A stretch of 64,000 nt of DNA from Rhinopithecus roxellana (taxonomy: Eukaryota > Chordata > Mammalia > Primates > Cercopithecidae), in the NCBI RefSeq assembly GCF_007565055.1, contig NC_044558.1:128018235-128082234 (forward strand). Direction: 5' to 3'. The notes under the pieces were generated by a model. It worked only from the letters and a program-made list of their open reading frames with translations. It was not told where the DNA came from and ran no database searches. Every line of letters begins with the position of its first letter. Within the stretch, counting starts at the first letter, position 1. This document shows positions 34,441 through 46,845 of this stretch, piece after piece. The position numbers were made by a program, and so were the translations under genes.

Positions 34441-37410
34441 ATAAGGTACTTCAAGACTCCTGTGGTGCCTTTGGGTTGGCAATTTCAGTATTTTTTATGC
34501 TGAGCGTAAGATATATAAATATAAAATATTATACATAATATATATTTAAATATATATTTTAATGTGCATCTACATATTTCCCTAATAAATATTGAAAGAA
34601 TGCACACATGAATGAGTGGGTGGGTGAATACGTAAATGAAAAATTTGTACTGAGATTTGCTAATAGAGAATTTGGTATAACTAAACATCTAATATATAAT
34701 TTATATTTTGAGGTAATTATTTAGCCAGCATTTAAAAATATGATTAATTTATAGTACTTACGAAGATTTTCAGAGACATTACATTTTTCTCTTATTTCAC
34801 TGTTTTAAACGAGATGGAGATTAGAGGGTGGAAAATGGATTTTGGAGAAATAAACCCATCATATTAACTATAACCATGAGTTCCTTGAAGACAAATCAAA
34901 TCTGAAGTCTTTTTCTTTTTCCTTACGAATATACTTCAGTACCAAGGACCTGATACTTACTTTGGACTCAGTAATTATTTATTGTTGTAAGTAGCACAGC
35001 AGCAATAAAAAAGTTTATGATTTGCAACCAACCAACCTATATTTTAATCCGTATTTAACCACTGGCTGGGTTATGTTACAATTCTCCTCTCTTAATTCAT
35101 TTCCATATCCATAAAATATGGAGTATATGCCTCTATGGTTTCTTGGTGATGAAATTATGTATTAAAAATTATAAAACTGTAAGAAATATTTCTTAAAATG
35201 TGTTTGTGTTCCATGGAAACCTGTAAATCTCTCTTGAAACAAAAAAGTTTCTATAATCACATACTTCTAGAAATATTTCAGCTGAGTTCCTTTAAAACTT
35301 CCTCAAGCTGTAACATGCTAACAGGTACCTGGACTATCCAAGGAGGGATGATATTTTGCAGAATTTCACAAGCTTATTTTGCTTTATTACCATTTTTCAT
35401 AAAATACCTCATAGGAAAACTTAAGCATGAGACTGATATGATTCCATTATTATCAATAGTCCCCAAAATGCAAATTAGCAATAAAAGTTGTAAAAATTTC
35501 AAGTAATCAAGATAAACCAGATGTATTAAATGAAAATAATGGAAACTTTGTAAGATTCGTGGCAGCATATAGGTTTAGAGTAATTATTATCATTGTGATA
35601 ACAAGGACAGAAATAGAATTATGGAAACATTCTAAAGCAGTATATGGGAACATTGTTATCAGAAATAGATACAGTAATTGTAATAGAGAGGTTAGAATTT
35701 CACACTCCAGAATATCTGAATTTGTCTCTATCTGAAGCCTTCTCATTCCCAGTGCTTACCAAATTTACACTGGCTGCTGTATTGAAATGCTACGAGTCAG
35801 AATCAGGGATTTAGTATCAACCAAGTGGATGGAATTTAGCTAGTTATCACCAACTGTGAAAGGAAAAAAGCATCTGTTAATTTCAGTCACAATGCTATGT
35901 ATCAGGCTCTGGGTGCTCTTTTAAAGGAGGGTCAATTTTAAGAATTCTAAGGAATCTCTTTGTTCCTGCTAATTTGTCTGAAGGTTTAAGAGGAATACAG
36001 GAGAAAGCTAAATTGTCTGGAGAACAGTAAGAGATTTAGATCCTGAGAAAGATCCTGGAGGAAAGGCTGGGACCAGTATGCTGAAAAAGACACAATCCTC
36101 TTGCCCTATCCCAAGAGTAAAGGGCAAGAGGTAGTGTCTGCCAAAAACAAAACAAACAAACAAACAAACAAAAACTAAAAAAAAAAAAAGATGAAAAGGA
36201 AAAGTTTTGCGGAGAGATATCGAATGGGTATTTATATGGCTTTTTGCTGTTTTTTGTATAATGTAATGATGTCCTTTCGTCTCCCCATGAAATCTTCAAT
36301 GAAATCAACATCACTTGATAATACATCGTAGAGTGGGATTGATTTGAGGAGCGGGGAGACGTGGCGATGTGATGAAGTAGCTGTAATCGAAGTGTTCTGC
36401 TTATGAGAGTATGGCTGCTAGTCACATCTGTTTTACCCACATGAGGCTGATGTGGTCTTCTAGTTTGTAAATTAAGTTATGCAGGTGGTTCCTGCCAGCA
36501 GAGGTTTAAAAAAAATTATGCAAGTGGGTAAATCTTTTTCAGTACCACCTGTTTTAGGTCTTTCTAGATCCCAAATCCCAATATTGACACCTGAAGGGCT
36601 GAGAAACAGTATATGGAAATCCCAGGAATTCTGTTAGCTTCTTTGGCCTAAGCTCCAGACCAAATGCAGATTTCCACTCTTCCTTTTCTGATACGTGCAA
36701 GGTAATTTTGACATTCTTACTCCATTGATAAGAAGAGACCCAGGAAAGGAACACCAAAAAATAAGAACAATTTCCCAAAATGATTAGACAATGGCTGAGA
36801 CTGGTCTAAACTATCAGAGATCTTGCCAGTCCAGAGCATTGACTTCTGCCAGAGCCTACAGGCAGGGGAAACACAGTTCAGGCTCATCTTCTCCCATGCA
36901 ATGCTGCAGAGAGCAAATATAGGTAGCATAGAAATTAAAGAAAAGAGTATGCCAAGGAAAGAATCCAATCAAACGTGTCATGGTTAAAGAAGAGCTTTTA
37001 GTTTCTTATCAAATTGAAAACTGTGCACATCAGAGTAAAGGTGGTTCTAAAAGGCAACGGCTGCTCTCATGCATTTGATGACTCTTGGAAAACAGAACCC
37101 ATATGTAAAGGGACAATAATGCTGTGTTATGTAGTATGACTAATATAAGGATGCGCTTGTGGCATGTGGTGCATAGGCTATAAATTCTTGTTGTATTGGA
37201 TGGAATTAAGTAAGAGTTTGGGGACAGAAGAATCCCTGGTGTATTAGTATTTCCCTAGAGAATTTTTTCTTGTAATTTTGAATTAATGAAGCTAATGATT
37301 AACTTATAGACCAAGTTTGTACTAAAGGAAGATAGTAAATACCAAATATATGGCTATGATCACAAAGAACCAAACCCTTTTTAGATTTCAGCATAGAGAT
37401 ACTTTGCTGC
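34441..37410. other. Unique AT-rich non-coding sequence, about 3 kb
   Basis: No repeat family is recognised except an AT-rich patch (34500-34560) and (AAAC)n/poly-A at about 36145-36190. The longest open frame (36036-36440, minus) reads through that low-complexity tract and has no family motif, so I do not call a gene. Confidence 0.5.
36145..36190. repeat. (AAAC)n / poly-A simple repeat
   Basis: CAAA units followed by an A-rich run. Simple sequence. Confidence 0.9.
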
Positions 37411-37840
37411 TCCTAAGGTACCATTCCTGCTCCCGCCTCAGAGCCTTTTCATCTTCTATTTCCTCTATCTGGCATGCATTTCCCCCATGTGTCTGGCTCT
37501 TCATATAACTATCTGATAAAATGTCACTTTTTTCAGAAAGGACTTTTTTGATCTACTGTACTTATATAAACTTACCTCTGCTTCCAGCCCCTACCATCCA
37601 TTACCCCCACTCCTTCTCCCTTCGTTTATTTTATTCTAAGCTTCTTTATAGCTTTATCATCACCTAGTATGTTATGTTTATGTGTTTATCTTCTTCCTTC
37701 ACTAAAATGTAATAGCTAGGAGTCAGAGATAAGTCTTGTTTTGTTCAATGACATACAGTTTGTGCCTAGAACAGTGCTTTGCAGATAATAGGCATACAAT
37801 ACATATTTACCTGATGAGTAAATGATGAAATAAAAAGTGG
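37411..37840 (+). mobile_element. L2 LINE 3' end, well preserved
   Basis: Sense L2 text in order: CTCCCGCCTCAGAGCCTTTT, TCTATCTGGCATGCATTTCC, TGATAAAATGTCACTTTTTT, CAGAAAGGACTTTTTTGATC, TTTATAGCTTTATCATCACC, GTGCCTAGAACAGTGCTTTG, AATAGGCATACAATACATAT. No open frame survives. Confidence 0.9.
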
Positions 37841-38174
37841 ACTGTGTGGTAACCTTTACATCCTTGTATGTATATTAGTTTTATATGTCTTCAGAAATAT
37901 GTTTTAGCCATCTTCAGCTGCTGTAAAAGAATAGTTTTCTTGAGAGTAGTGCCAAGTTAGCTATGGTGACTATTACTTTCCATCGTTACCCTCTTTTTTT
38001 TCGTATCTAAAACTTCTCACCTCTTTAAGGTACACTCAAAGAATAATTTTTTTATTTCCCATCAAGTTACAGTCCTTCCTCAGCTTTCATCTCTTTAGTA
38101 ATAGTTGTGGTGAATTTTTTCTCCCAAGAAGCCCCTAAAAAGGCGTTATTTTTTATGTAAACAAACAACAGGAG

Positions 38175-38245
38175 AAAAACATATAAACATTAAAGCAAAC
38201 ATTAAAAACATATAAAACATATAAACATATAAACATTAAACATTT
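38175..38245. repeat. Imperfect tandem of AACATATAAACATTAA-like units
   Basis: Four or five AT-rich near-copies of ACATATAAACATTA in a row. Local slippage product. Confidence 0.8.
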
Positions 38246-39703
38246 TACCTACAGAAATATATTTTCAGCAACCTTTATTTCTCATGCTATTGTTAAAAAT
38301 ATCTCTGCTTGGATAGAAATTTTTGTTTCCATACTGACTTATTTGCTTCTCCTGTGAACTTTTTAAATTCTGTGTTTGGCAGCAGTTTTGTTTTCCTTGG
38401 AGCTAAGTACTGTGTAACATACTGTTAGTTGAAGGCTGTGATGTAGAAATTTATTATTAAAAGTAAAAGAGAGAGAGAATTTATTCCATAAGGATCAAAA
38501 TGACTTAGTGTCAAAGCAGTTAGGATTTTCAAAATGCTTTCTATAACAGATTGTGTTTCTTTTCAAGGAAGTTTACTTAGTTTGCCAGGAATCAGTTTAA
38601 GGGTCTTCACTGTGCCTATCTTGGTTAATGAGAACTGAGAAGAGAAGAAAGATACTCTTTTTAAAAAAAGTGTTTTAGAGAATTTCTTCATCAGATGGAA
38701 AGATTTTGTTTGCCATTTGCAGGCATAACCTTGGTGACCTATATATCCCCAGACCTTCTGGTAAGATGCTTATTAAAATGTCATTACCCAGAGGAGTAAT
38801 CATAAAATAGCCAGAGGGTATTTTTTATAGATGGTGAGAGACAAACATTTTTTTCTCCCTGAATTAAGTAGTCATGTACTCTTATCAACTAGAATGTATT
38901 TAAACTTACTTTTATTTTTCCAGTCTCAGTCTCTCCCTCTCTGTTTTATATTTCCAGCAACTTTATATAACTAATCTTAAAATCATAAGCATTCCTTCTC
39001 CAAAAAGAGTATCATATCATCTTAATAAAGTTTCTCTTTCCCCAGAATTGCTTAAGTAACATGCTGCTATTCATTTCTCTGGAAATTTTAGTCAAAATTG
39101 ATTATTTTGCAAAAAGGAAAATTCCACAGTTTCTTTCTTTTCCTCATTGTCTGTGAGCCATTAATGTCTTTTATCTGCTACTAGGATAATGTCAAATGAT
39201 TACTTTGGTCATCTGCAATTTAACACCAATCTTATCCGTTTGATTGAAAGGATGGTTTGACTTTCTCTTTGAAACAATATCAGCATCATTTTGCACTTAA
39301 TTCTGAAATTCATTGACCTCAATGTGCAAACTGTCTTCTTTACTATTTATTGTAAATAACCATTTTTTTTATTTGTTTTAATCACACATCAAGAAAGTGG
39401 GGATAGGGAGATGTGTTTGTGAAACATTTATCCCTATGGTTCTGCTTTAACAGGAATACTTACCAGTAGCTAAATGCCTCATTTTATTTTAAATAATCTG
39501 TAATACTAAGTCAGTTTATCACACTGTGGGTAGTTTTTTTAAAAGGATTCCGACAATATGCTTCTTATTGTAGTCATTCAGCCATTTATCTGAGAACAAT
39601 GTTTTTATGACAGTAAAATATTTTTTTGTACAAGTAGGATAAAAATTCATATGCTGTCGTGTGCTAATATGGTCTATCCTTACATCTCCCACTCTCCACC
39701 CCA

Positions 39704-39722
39704 TGCACCATCTAGTGGCCAG
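39704..39722 (-). promoter_or_regulatory. Candidate CTCF binding site
   Basis: The minus strand reads TGGCCACTAGATGGTGCAT, which fits the CTCF core consensus (CCASYAGRKGGC) with one core mismatch (GGT for GGC). It lies in unique sequence, not in a repeat. Occupancy is inferred only. Confidence 0.45.
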
Positions 39723-39805
39723 AATGCTGTAATCATGGGAAGGAATAAAGCACTGACACTATGCAGTCCTTACCCCCACCATTGCCTCTTTCTTTGCATT
39801 AAAAA

Positions 39806-39850
39806 AGAAGGAAGGAAGGGAGGGAGGGAGGGAGGGAGGGAGGGAGGAAA
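39806..39850 (+). repeat. (GGAA)n-(GGGA)n microsatellite
   Basis: AAGG units change to eight or so GGGA units. The G3 runs with one-base spacers are quadruplex-capable on the plus strand. It lies about 100 bp from the CTCF-like site. Confidence 0.95.
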
Positions 39851-41214
39851 TACAGTGAAATAATAATTGCTAAATTTTGGCTCAGATTATTTTAATTAGA
39901 AATAGAAGTTTAATGATAAATACTTTGTATTCTTCAAATCCAAAAGGAAAAATATCCTGTTCATTTCCTTTGGTGCTCTTATTGACTGTAGAACATTACA
40001 GTATCTCATTTGTCATATACAGAGTTCATTCTTTTTGAATATATTTCACATAGGATGTGGATTTCTATAACATTTCCTACTACTTTGAAAAAAGTAGCCA
40101 TAGTGTACATTTAAAAATACTACCACATTCTTGGTCAGCTCATACCTTTCAAATATAATATAAAGATGATATTAATATATAAATAAGAATAGAAAAGAAT
40201 TTCTTTGCCCTACATACTTCTCAGTTTATTATATAATGCTAGGAAATAACTCTCTGATATATAACACACTTGGCAAATTTTACTGTTTTATGCTTTAAAA
40301 GAAAAAGTCAAATTTAGTGAATTTTTTGAAATGCATCATACAAGCTCTGATTTGCAAATTACCAAATTGATCTTATCTTCTGTACTAAATGATGACCTAA
40401 ATTAGTCTACACTTTGAGTGTTTTTGTTCTTTGACTAAAATCATCATCATTGAGATAATTAATGGCAGAAGGCCGTGATTAAAGGCTTTTCTTATTTTAA
40501 TTCTGGTCCTACAAAAATGTTTCCTTTTCAACTTACTGTCATCATCAAACACTCTCTCTTAAATCAATATATTATGGATTACAACTTGTGTTTCTAAGAT
40601 TTATTTGCCTTTTTTAGCTGTGATAGGAGAATTTACCACCTTATTTTGATCCTGTTAGTTTACACTCATTAGTAAGGGGGATAACAGGTTTAATAGTCGG
40701 CATTTTATAAATCTTCCAGAAGATGTGGATAAATCATTTCACTAGAGGTCTATTGCTCAATTTATTGCCACTTTAAAGTTGCCAAAAATAATCATCTCGT
40801 CCTCCTATTTTAATGTAAGGTATCGTCAATGTTTGAAATGTGTCAGGGATTGTTTTTGATAGTTCTCGTGAACAATTAATTGACTGATTTTAATTTATGT
40901 TTCTAAATCATACTATTTATTTCATTAGTTAATTATTGTTTGTGAACCATATTATAGTCAACTTTAAATTAGTATCAATAAGTATTTTTGAGATGATGTA
41001 GTACCAATAAATCCATAAATTAAAAAATTAAAGCATTAAATAAATAATCTACTATGTAAGCATTCAATTTTATATAATGGTTATGTAGGTCAGTGTACCC
41101 AAAATTGTGTGCTAGCCAAACTACAATTAAATCATCATGGTAATTCCAAGGCTTAAAATGATTGACTATGTCTGTTAAAAATGAGTAGCTTAAAATTCAT
41201 TAAATTACTTTGTT

Positions 41215-41420
41215 ATGTTTTTTACTTATTATACCATGAACAGTTCACATGTTCTTTTTTATAAAGGCCTTGGAAGCCAGATTTTAATTGCTATATGGTA
41301 TCATTTTGTATACTGTAATCTATTGAGTAATTTCCCTTTTGTTGGATATACAATTAGTAGCACATTAGAGTTACTGAATTTTTGCATCTTAGTTTACTGG
41401 TTCAAAGGGTATGAATTTTT
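41215..41420 (-). mobile_element. Ancient L1M ORF2-end fragment, antisense
   Basis: GCTATATGGTATCATTTTGT, CTTTTGTTGGATATACAATT and TACTGGTTCAAAGGGTATGA follow the order of reversed L1M C-terminal text. Very diverged. The 100-codon plus-strand frame here is the reverse of this relic, not a gene. Confidence 0.5.
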
Positions 41421-42041
41421 AAGAATATATGTATTATATATTTTTTATATATGTATAAATATATCTACACAATGTATATATGTGTATTTGTTATATAGTA
41501 GCAGTATATATGCTTAGTTTACTCCCTCTTTTCTGAATATTCAACATTATTAATTTGTAAATATAATAGGCAATAGTAGTATCTTGTCATAGTTTATACT
41601 GAATTTCTTTTACTTCCAATAAAGTTAAATTTCTTTCCATAGATCTATTTATTTTGTAAGTTGTTCTTAGTCTTCCCTCAATTTTTTTACTAGGGTTGGG
41701 ATTCTATCAAATTTGTAAGAACCCTTACTGTCCTGAAGATATGATTCTTTACCTACGGTTTACTACAGATACTTTACCAATGTGACATTTATGCAAATAC
41801 TCTGAAGTTTTATATAGCCAGATCAATTGTCCTCTTGTGTAATAAAAAAAAAATCTTTAAAAAAAGATTTAGATTTCTTTAAATTTTTTTATTTCCCAAG
41901 ATAGGTTGAATATTTACCTGGATTTTATTCTATTTTATATTTACAGGTTTGTCTTTTTAAAAATTTGTCTTTTAAATTTATAATTAACATTAACATTTAA
42001 TATAAGGTTAGGCTCTAATTATTTTTTTCCCCTCAAAGTCC
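41421..42041. other. AT-rich non-coding sequence
   Basis: TATATA-rich to 41510, then unique AT-rich text. Nothing recognised. Confidence 0.5.
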
Positions 42042-42308
42042 ATTTTTCTTTTTCTTTTTCTTTTTCTTTTTCTTTCTTTTTTTTTTTTTGTGAGACAGGG
42101 TCTCACTCTGTCACCCAGGCTGGAGTGCAGCAGTGCGATCTCAGCTCACTGCAATCTTGGCCTTTGAGGTTCAAGCAATTCTCCTGCCTCAACCTCCCCC
42201 AGAAGGTGGGATTATAGGCATGCCGCACCACGCCCACCTAATTTTTGTATTTTTAGTAGAGAAGGGGTTTCACCATGTTGGCCAGGCTGGTCACGAACTC
42301 CGAACTCC
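42042..42308 (-). mobile_element. AluS, antisense, 5'-truncated, with a TTTTTC tail repeat
   Basis: (TTTTTC)n and poly-T at 42042-42090, then reversed Alu from GAGACAGGGTCTCACTCTGT to GCCAGGCTGGTCACGAACTC. About 60 bp of the Alu 5' end are missing. Confidence 0.9.
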
Positions 42309-42524
42309 TTTTTTTCATTAGTTGAATAATTCATCGAATACAAAATATTTTTGATATTTTCTTTTTTATATTTTGTTGGTACATATACGTATATTTATTC
42401 CAAATTATTTCATTCATTTGCATGTTAATGCTAAACAATTATCCCAAAATTTGGTTAAATTTTATAATATATTTTAACAACCAGAAAGGTATTTTCATCA
42501 CTTGTAACATTTTCTAATGGACTC

Positions 42525-42803
42525 TTTTTTTTTTTTTTTGAGATAGAGTCTCACTTTGTCTCCCAGGCTGGAGTGCAGTGGCACAATCTTGGCTCATTGC
42601 AACCTCTGCCTCCCAGGTTCAAGTAGTTCCCCCACCTCAACCTCCCAAGTAGCTGGGGCTACAGGTGCACATCACCACGCCTGGCTAATTTTTGTACTTT
42701 TAGTAGAGACAGCGTCTGGTCTCGAACTCCTCACCACAGGTAATCTGCCCGCCTTGGCTTCCCAAAGTGCTAGGATTACAGGCATGAGCCACTGTGCCCA
42801 GAC
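42525..42803 (-). mobile_element. AluS, antisense, with an internal deletion
   Basis: Reversed AluS. The segment GTAGAGACAGCGTCTGGTCT shows about 25 bp lost where 'GGTTTCACCATGTTGGCCAG' normally lies. Decayed target copies TCTAATGGACTC (42513-42524) and TCTAATGAGTTC (42805-42816) flank it. Confidence 0.9.
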
Positions 42804-42816
42804 CTCTAATGAGTTC

Positions 42817-43075
42817 TTTTTTATTGTAGATACTTGAGGTGTACAACATGATGTTTTGATGTATATTTACAATGTAAAATAATTACTGAGGTCAAGTGAA
42901 TTAACATCTCCCATAGTTTTAACTTTCTTTGTGTCTGGTGAAATCACCTAAAATCTACCCTCTTAGCAAACTTCAGCACACCGTATAACATCATGAGCTA
43001 TAGTTCTCATGTTCTCCATTGTATCGCTACACTTATTCATCTGACATAACTGATTATATATGTGTATACTCTCCG
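42817..43075 (-). mobile_element. L1M (MA/MB-type) 3'UTR, antisense
   Basis: Reversed 3'UTR text: CTTGAGGTGTACAACATGAT, GTTTTGATGTATATTTACAA, AAATCTACCCTCTTAGCAAA, TATTCATCTGACATAACTGA. Target of the preceding AluS insertion. Confidence 0.78.
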
Positions 43076-44137
43076 ATGAAATTTGTTTTTTAAAAATTAA
43101 AAATACTATTAGCTTTTGATTGAAATCTAGTTAAACCTGAAATCTAGTTAAATTTGTTTGAGTAGAACTGAGTACTCAATAGTTTATAGAATTAAGTCTT
43201 CTTTACCAGTAGCACTGTATGTCCATCAGTAAATTTTTGCCATTTTCTGTATATGTTTATCAAACATTTCTTTAATGTTCAAAGGCATATTATTTTTGTT
43301 GCTATTGTGAACAGTTGTTTGTTGTTAAGTCTACTTAGGAGTCATTGCTGTTATACAGAAAAGCTAATAATGTACATAAATTCATTTATAGTCCATGTTG
43401 TTGTGCTAGCTTATTAGTTGTAGATACTTCTTCAGTTGGTACTGATGAGTAATGAGATTACTGACAGATGAATGGAGTTTCATTTCTCTCAGTCGATATC
43501 TTGTATTTCCTTAATATTCTTAACATTAAATGTTATTTTCAATAAGTAAATATTATTCTTTGTAAGCAAGGTAGCTCAGGGCTATTACCACCATAGGAAC
43601 GTGATAATATTTTAGAGGTTATTATTGAAAATCTACATTTTGTGACTATGTGGGCATATTTCACATTAAATATTTAATAATTTTACTCTTTAGAACTTTC
43701 AAGATTTTTACAGTTTTGAAGGAGGATTAAAAATTATTGAACTAATTTGGCCTTCTGGTTCTTATAATTTGTGGTACCAGGTTTAACGATAGTAGTAATT
43801 TACCCAGAATATTTTCTTGAGAAGTGAAAGGCTTAATAACATGCAAATAAAGCTATACATGGTTTAACATCTATCTAGGATGTTCCTGACAGAGCTATAC
43901 AGTAGCTTATTTTATCACACAGTGATATTAAAATACTCTCAAAATGATTAGAAGTTGAAATATTAGCTGTCAAACCAGGAGTTTGCTACTAATTTAGGCA
44001 TGTTAATTTATTCATGATAACTATTTAATATATTACTAATAAAGATTGGAACAACCTGATTATTCTTTAAAATAAAGATGAAAAGTGTTTGTCAGGTAAA
44101 ATAATCATTTAACTTATTGCAATTATCATCTTTACAG
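43076..44137. other. Unique AT-rich sequence upstream of the candidate exon
   Basis: No repeat is recognised. A pyrimidine-rich stretch and AG acceptor precede 44138. Confidence 0.5.
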
Positions 44138-44188
44138 CTCATGGGACATTCAGAATGGGACCACAAACGAGGGTCAAGAGGATCTCAG
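44138..44188 (+). CDS. Candidate 51-bp cassette exon (17 codons)
   Basis: An open 51-bp segment is bounded by an acceptor (TTATCATCTTTACAG, ending 44137) and a perfect donor CAG/GTAAGT (GT at 44189-44190). It is a multiple of three. The frame starting at its first base is open and encodes LMGHSEWDHKRGSRGSQ; the other two frames are also mostly open, with TAA only past the donor in one. It is less AT-rich than its surroundings, and the intron downstream begins with a U-rich run (TTTCTTTTCCTTTTCTTTTT), a common feature of regulated exons. The phase is not known. I do not recognise the gene. It could instead be a chance pseudo-exon. Confidence 0.5.
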
Positions 44189-46339
44189 GTAAGTTTCTTT
44201 TCCTTTTCTTTTTCATGTTTTGTTCCTTAACATTTTCAGCCATGCGTTTCCTAAAACTCAAGATATAATAAAAAGTAGAGAGAGTAAGAGGTGAAATAAC
44301 CATGCCATTTGTTTTTATTTAAGTTAACTATAATTAAAGTCTAGATTTCAAATCCCAAAGGCAGATGCCAGGATATTCCTCCTAAGAGCTTTCTGGTATC
44401 CCAGATTGGTGTGTAGATTTTATATTCATCTTGTCTCTGCAGAATACATTTTGATCAGCAACCCACTCTCTTTATTCATTTCCTTTGACAATTTTTCTGT
44501 GTATTTTATTTTTTTCTTCAGCTTCCTGTTTTTGGTTAAATATTTTGAAATATAATCAGACTAAACTCTGAACTAATTACAAGATTTTGTCTCTAAATTA
44601 ACTCTCTTCATCTGAGGGAAACAGAAAGATGAAAGGACCTATTATTTTTGAAAAGAAACAAATTCTAAATCTTTCTATATTACTAGACTGTTTTCATTGT
44701 CTTACTTTATGTCTTAGGCAAGGAGAAAAGCTTCCATGACGCATTTATGCTTTTTAATGACCTAATTAGACAATGTGGATTTGTTTTGCTTCCATAATTA
44801 CTTTCCCTGACAGAATAAAGACTGAGCTTTACACTAAGAATATTATTTCTCCTCCTAGAGCACTTTGTGAAGAAATATAAAAATAATTTCTCTCATGGCA
44901 GCCTATGGTTACCTGACTGTAAACATGCAAAATAAAAATTAAGTAGGTGGAAATTTTTGCTTCTGTTGCACACATTTTGTATTTGCTACTAAAAAATATA
45001 TAATTTACAAAAGACAGTTGAATGTGCAATACTTTAAATGAAAGTTCATTGGAAAGTGGGGACTTCTCCCAAGTGTTTTCCAAAGCCGATGTGTTCTTGT
45101 GTTGTCATTAAATTTGTATGAATAACTATTTAATTTAGGTCACTAGGAAAATAAAACCAAGTCAATCAATTGTTTTAGTTCACATTTTAATGACTGATTT
45201 TATTTCTGTCCATCATCAATTTGATTAGTAAATAATATAAATCAATTAAATCAGGATCATCTAAAAGAATTTATGCCTTACTTCCTTTCCCTCACTCTTA
45301 CCTCCCCTTCAGTTTCTCTGAAAACTCTCCCTCTGTATACATCTATAAAATTTTAAGTCAGAATTTGCTGCAAGGTCAGTAATGAGGGATTAAATTAACA
45401 TAGAGTAAATTCTTTGTGATTCTAAACCAGTAAAAAGTAAAGATAACTGCAAGTAAGAAGGTCCATGGTTTCTGATGGTTGCTACCAAAACATTTTGATA
45501 TTCAAAACATGCCAAGCAAGTTGTTGAGGACATGTCTCTTCAAAGCAATGTAGTGTTATATATAGAAAATTATTGTTTAAGATATACATTATTTACTCTC
45601 TGTTTTGCTTTGGTATAATTTATCTTCAGGTTTACATTGGTCACTATGTCAATATAAATTGTCAAAAAAAAAACCTCACAATTGTACAGTATTGTTTTTG
45701 CTAACTTTCAGCATAAAAAGAACAAAATTTTTAAAATTCCAAATATTGCATATAGCTGGAATATGTGAGAATTCCACATATAAACATAAACTATTTTCAT
45801 AAATGAAGTTTGATTATATTTAAAACCCTGAGGTGGTTCTAAAAAGCAAAAGCGTTAAAACAGGCTTGCATGAATTACCATTATAAACATCAAGTCTTTT
45901 TTGGATCTCTTAACCAGCAAAATAGCTATTCTAAATATAGTATACCTTTGTCCCATTTTGATTCCTCAACTCAGATGCAAACTGTCAAACTAAAAAATAA
46001 ACACAACACACCAAAAGATAAAAAGAATAAGAACCATAGCAAAAAACGTTAAAAAGAAAGAGAATTTCCAAAGAATTTGGAAATTGCCGGTAGATAAATT
46101 AAGTCTTGAGTAATAACCTCTTACCTGATTTCAATTCCCTAGTGACAAAATAATAATAATAATTATATAATTATTATTATTATTATTCATGTTTTGAATA
46201 ATTGATCTCTTCTTTAATTGTATTATCTCCTTGGTCAATATGTCTAAAGCCTTCCAGCTTTTCAAGGGGAACTTTTAGACAAATTGCACTTGAACACAGA
46301 CCTCTTAATAGTTTACTCCAAAGCCTTGCTCAAGTTCCA
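44189..46339. other. Unique AT-rich non-coding sequence
   Basis: No repeat family is recognised except the AT palindrome at 46148-46187. The open frames at 44829-45083, 45605-45802 and 45870-46052 are AT-driven and lack motifs. Confidence 0.5.
46148..46187. repeat. AT-rich palindrome (AAT)n-(ATT)n
   Basis: (AAT)n runs into TATA and then (ATT)n, giving a near-perfect inverted repeat of about 18-bp arms that could form a hairpin or cruciform. Confidence 0.88.
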
Positions 46340-46480
46340 TCTTAGTTAATTTAGAACTGGTTTCTAAGCACTTGCTATGTTTACAGCACTGTGGTGGGTC
46401 TAACTGAAGAAAACTTGAAAGGCAAGGTTACTGCTTTCCAAGAGCTCACAAATTATGGTTGGAAATAGAGCAATATTTGT
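46340..46480 (-). mobile_element. Antisense L2 fragment (3' side)
   Basis: Reversed L2-like text AAGCACTTGCTATGTTTACA, TTTCCAAGAGCTCACAAATT. It is likely the start of the L2 that resumes at 47150. Confidence 0.45.
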
Positions 46481-46527
46481 ATATATAATTCACATATAAG
46501 GCAATCTGGTAGATGCAACATTACATA

Positions 46528-46813
46528 CAGTATGTGGCACATGATGACATATCTGTGAATGACAGTATGTATGATGGTGGTCAGATAAAATTATAATACC
46601 ATGTTTTTACTATGCCTTTTCTATGTTTAGATCAAATACCATTTGGTACAGTTGCCTACACTTTTCAGCACAGTAACATGCTGCACAGATTTGTAATCCA
46701 GGAGCAATAGGCTATAGCATATAGCCTAGGTGTGTAATAGGCTATACCATCTGGTTTGTGTAAGTATACTCTATGATGTTCCCACAACAAAATCCCCATC
46801 ATTAAATGACATA
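46528..46813. mobile_element. DNA-transposon relic with CATAGAG...TAGGCTATA text
   Basis: Text such as GGTGGTCAGATAAAATTATA, CAGCACAGTAACATGCTGCA, CAATAGGCTATAGCATATAG and TGTGTAAGTATACTCTATGA is typical of a common Tigger-class or related mammalian DNA transposon. The ends (ACATGATGACATA on the left, AATGACATA on the right) look like degraded inverted termini. Family not named with certainty. Confidence 0.65.
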
Positions 46814-46845
46814 TATACAAAGTGTGATAAGACTATATATATACA

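Larger units (their letters stand above)
37841..41214. other. Unique AT-rich non-coding sequence, about 3.4 kb
   Basis: Repeat-poor. A local imperfect tandem of ACATATAAACATTA-type text lies at about 38175-38245. It also holds a candidate CTCF site and a GGGA repeat (listed separately). Confidence 0.5.

Noticed and set aside
36036..36440. 134-codon minus-strand frame
   Set aside because: Crosses an AAAC/poly-A tract and has no recognisable family feature.
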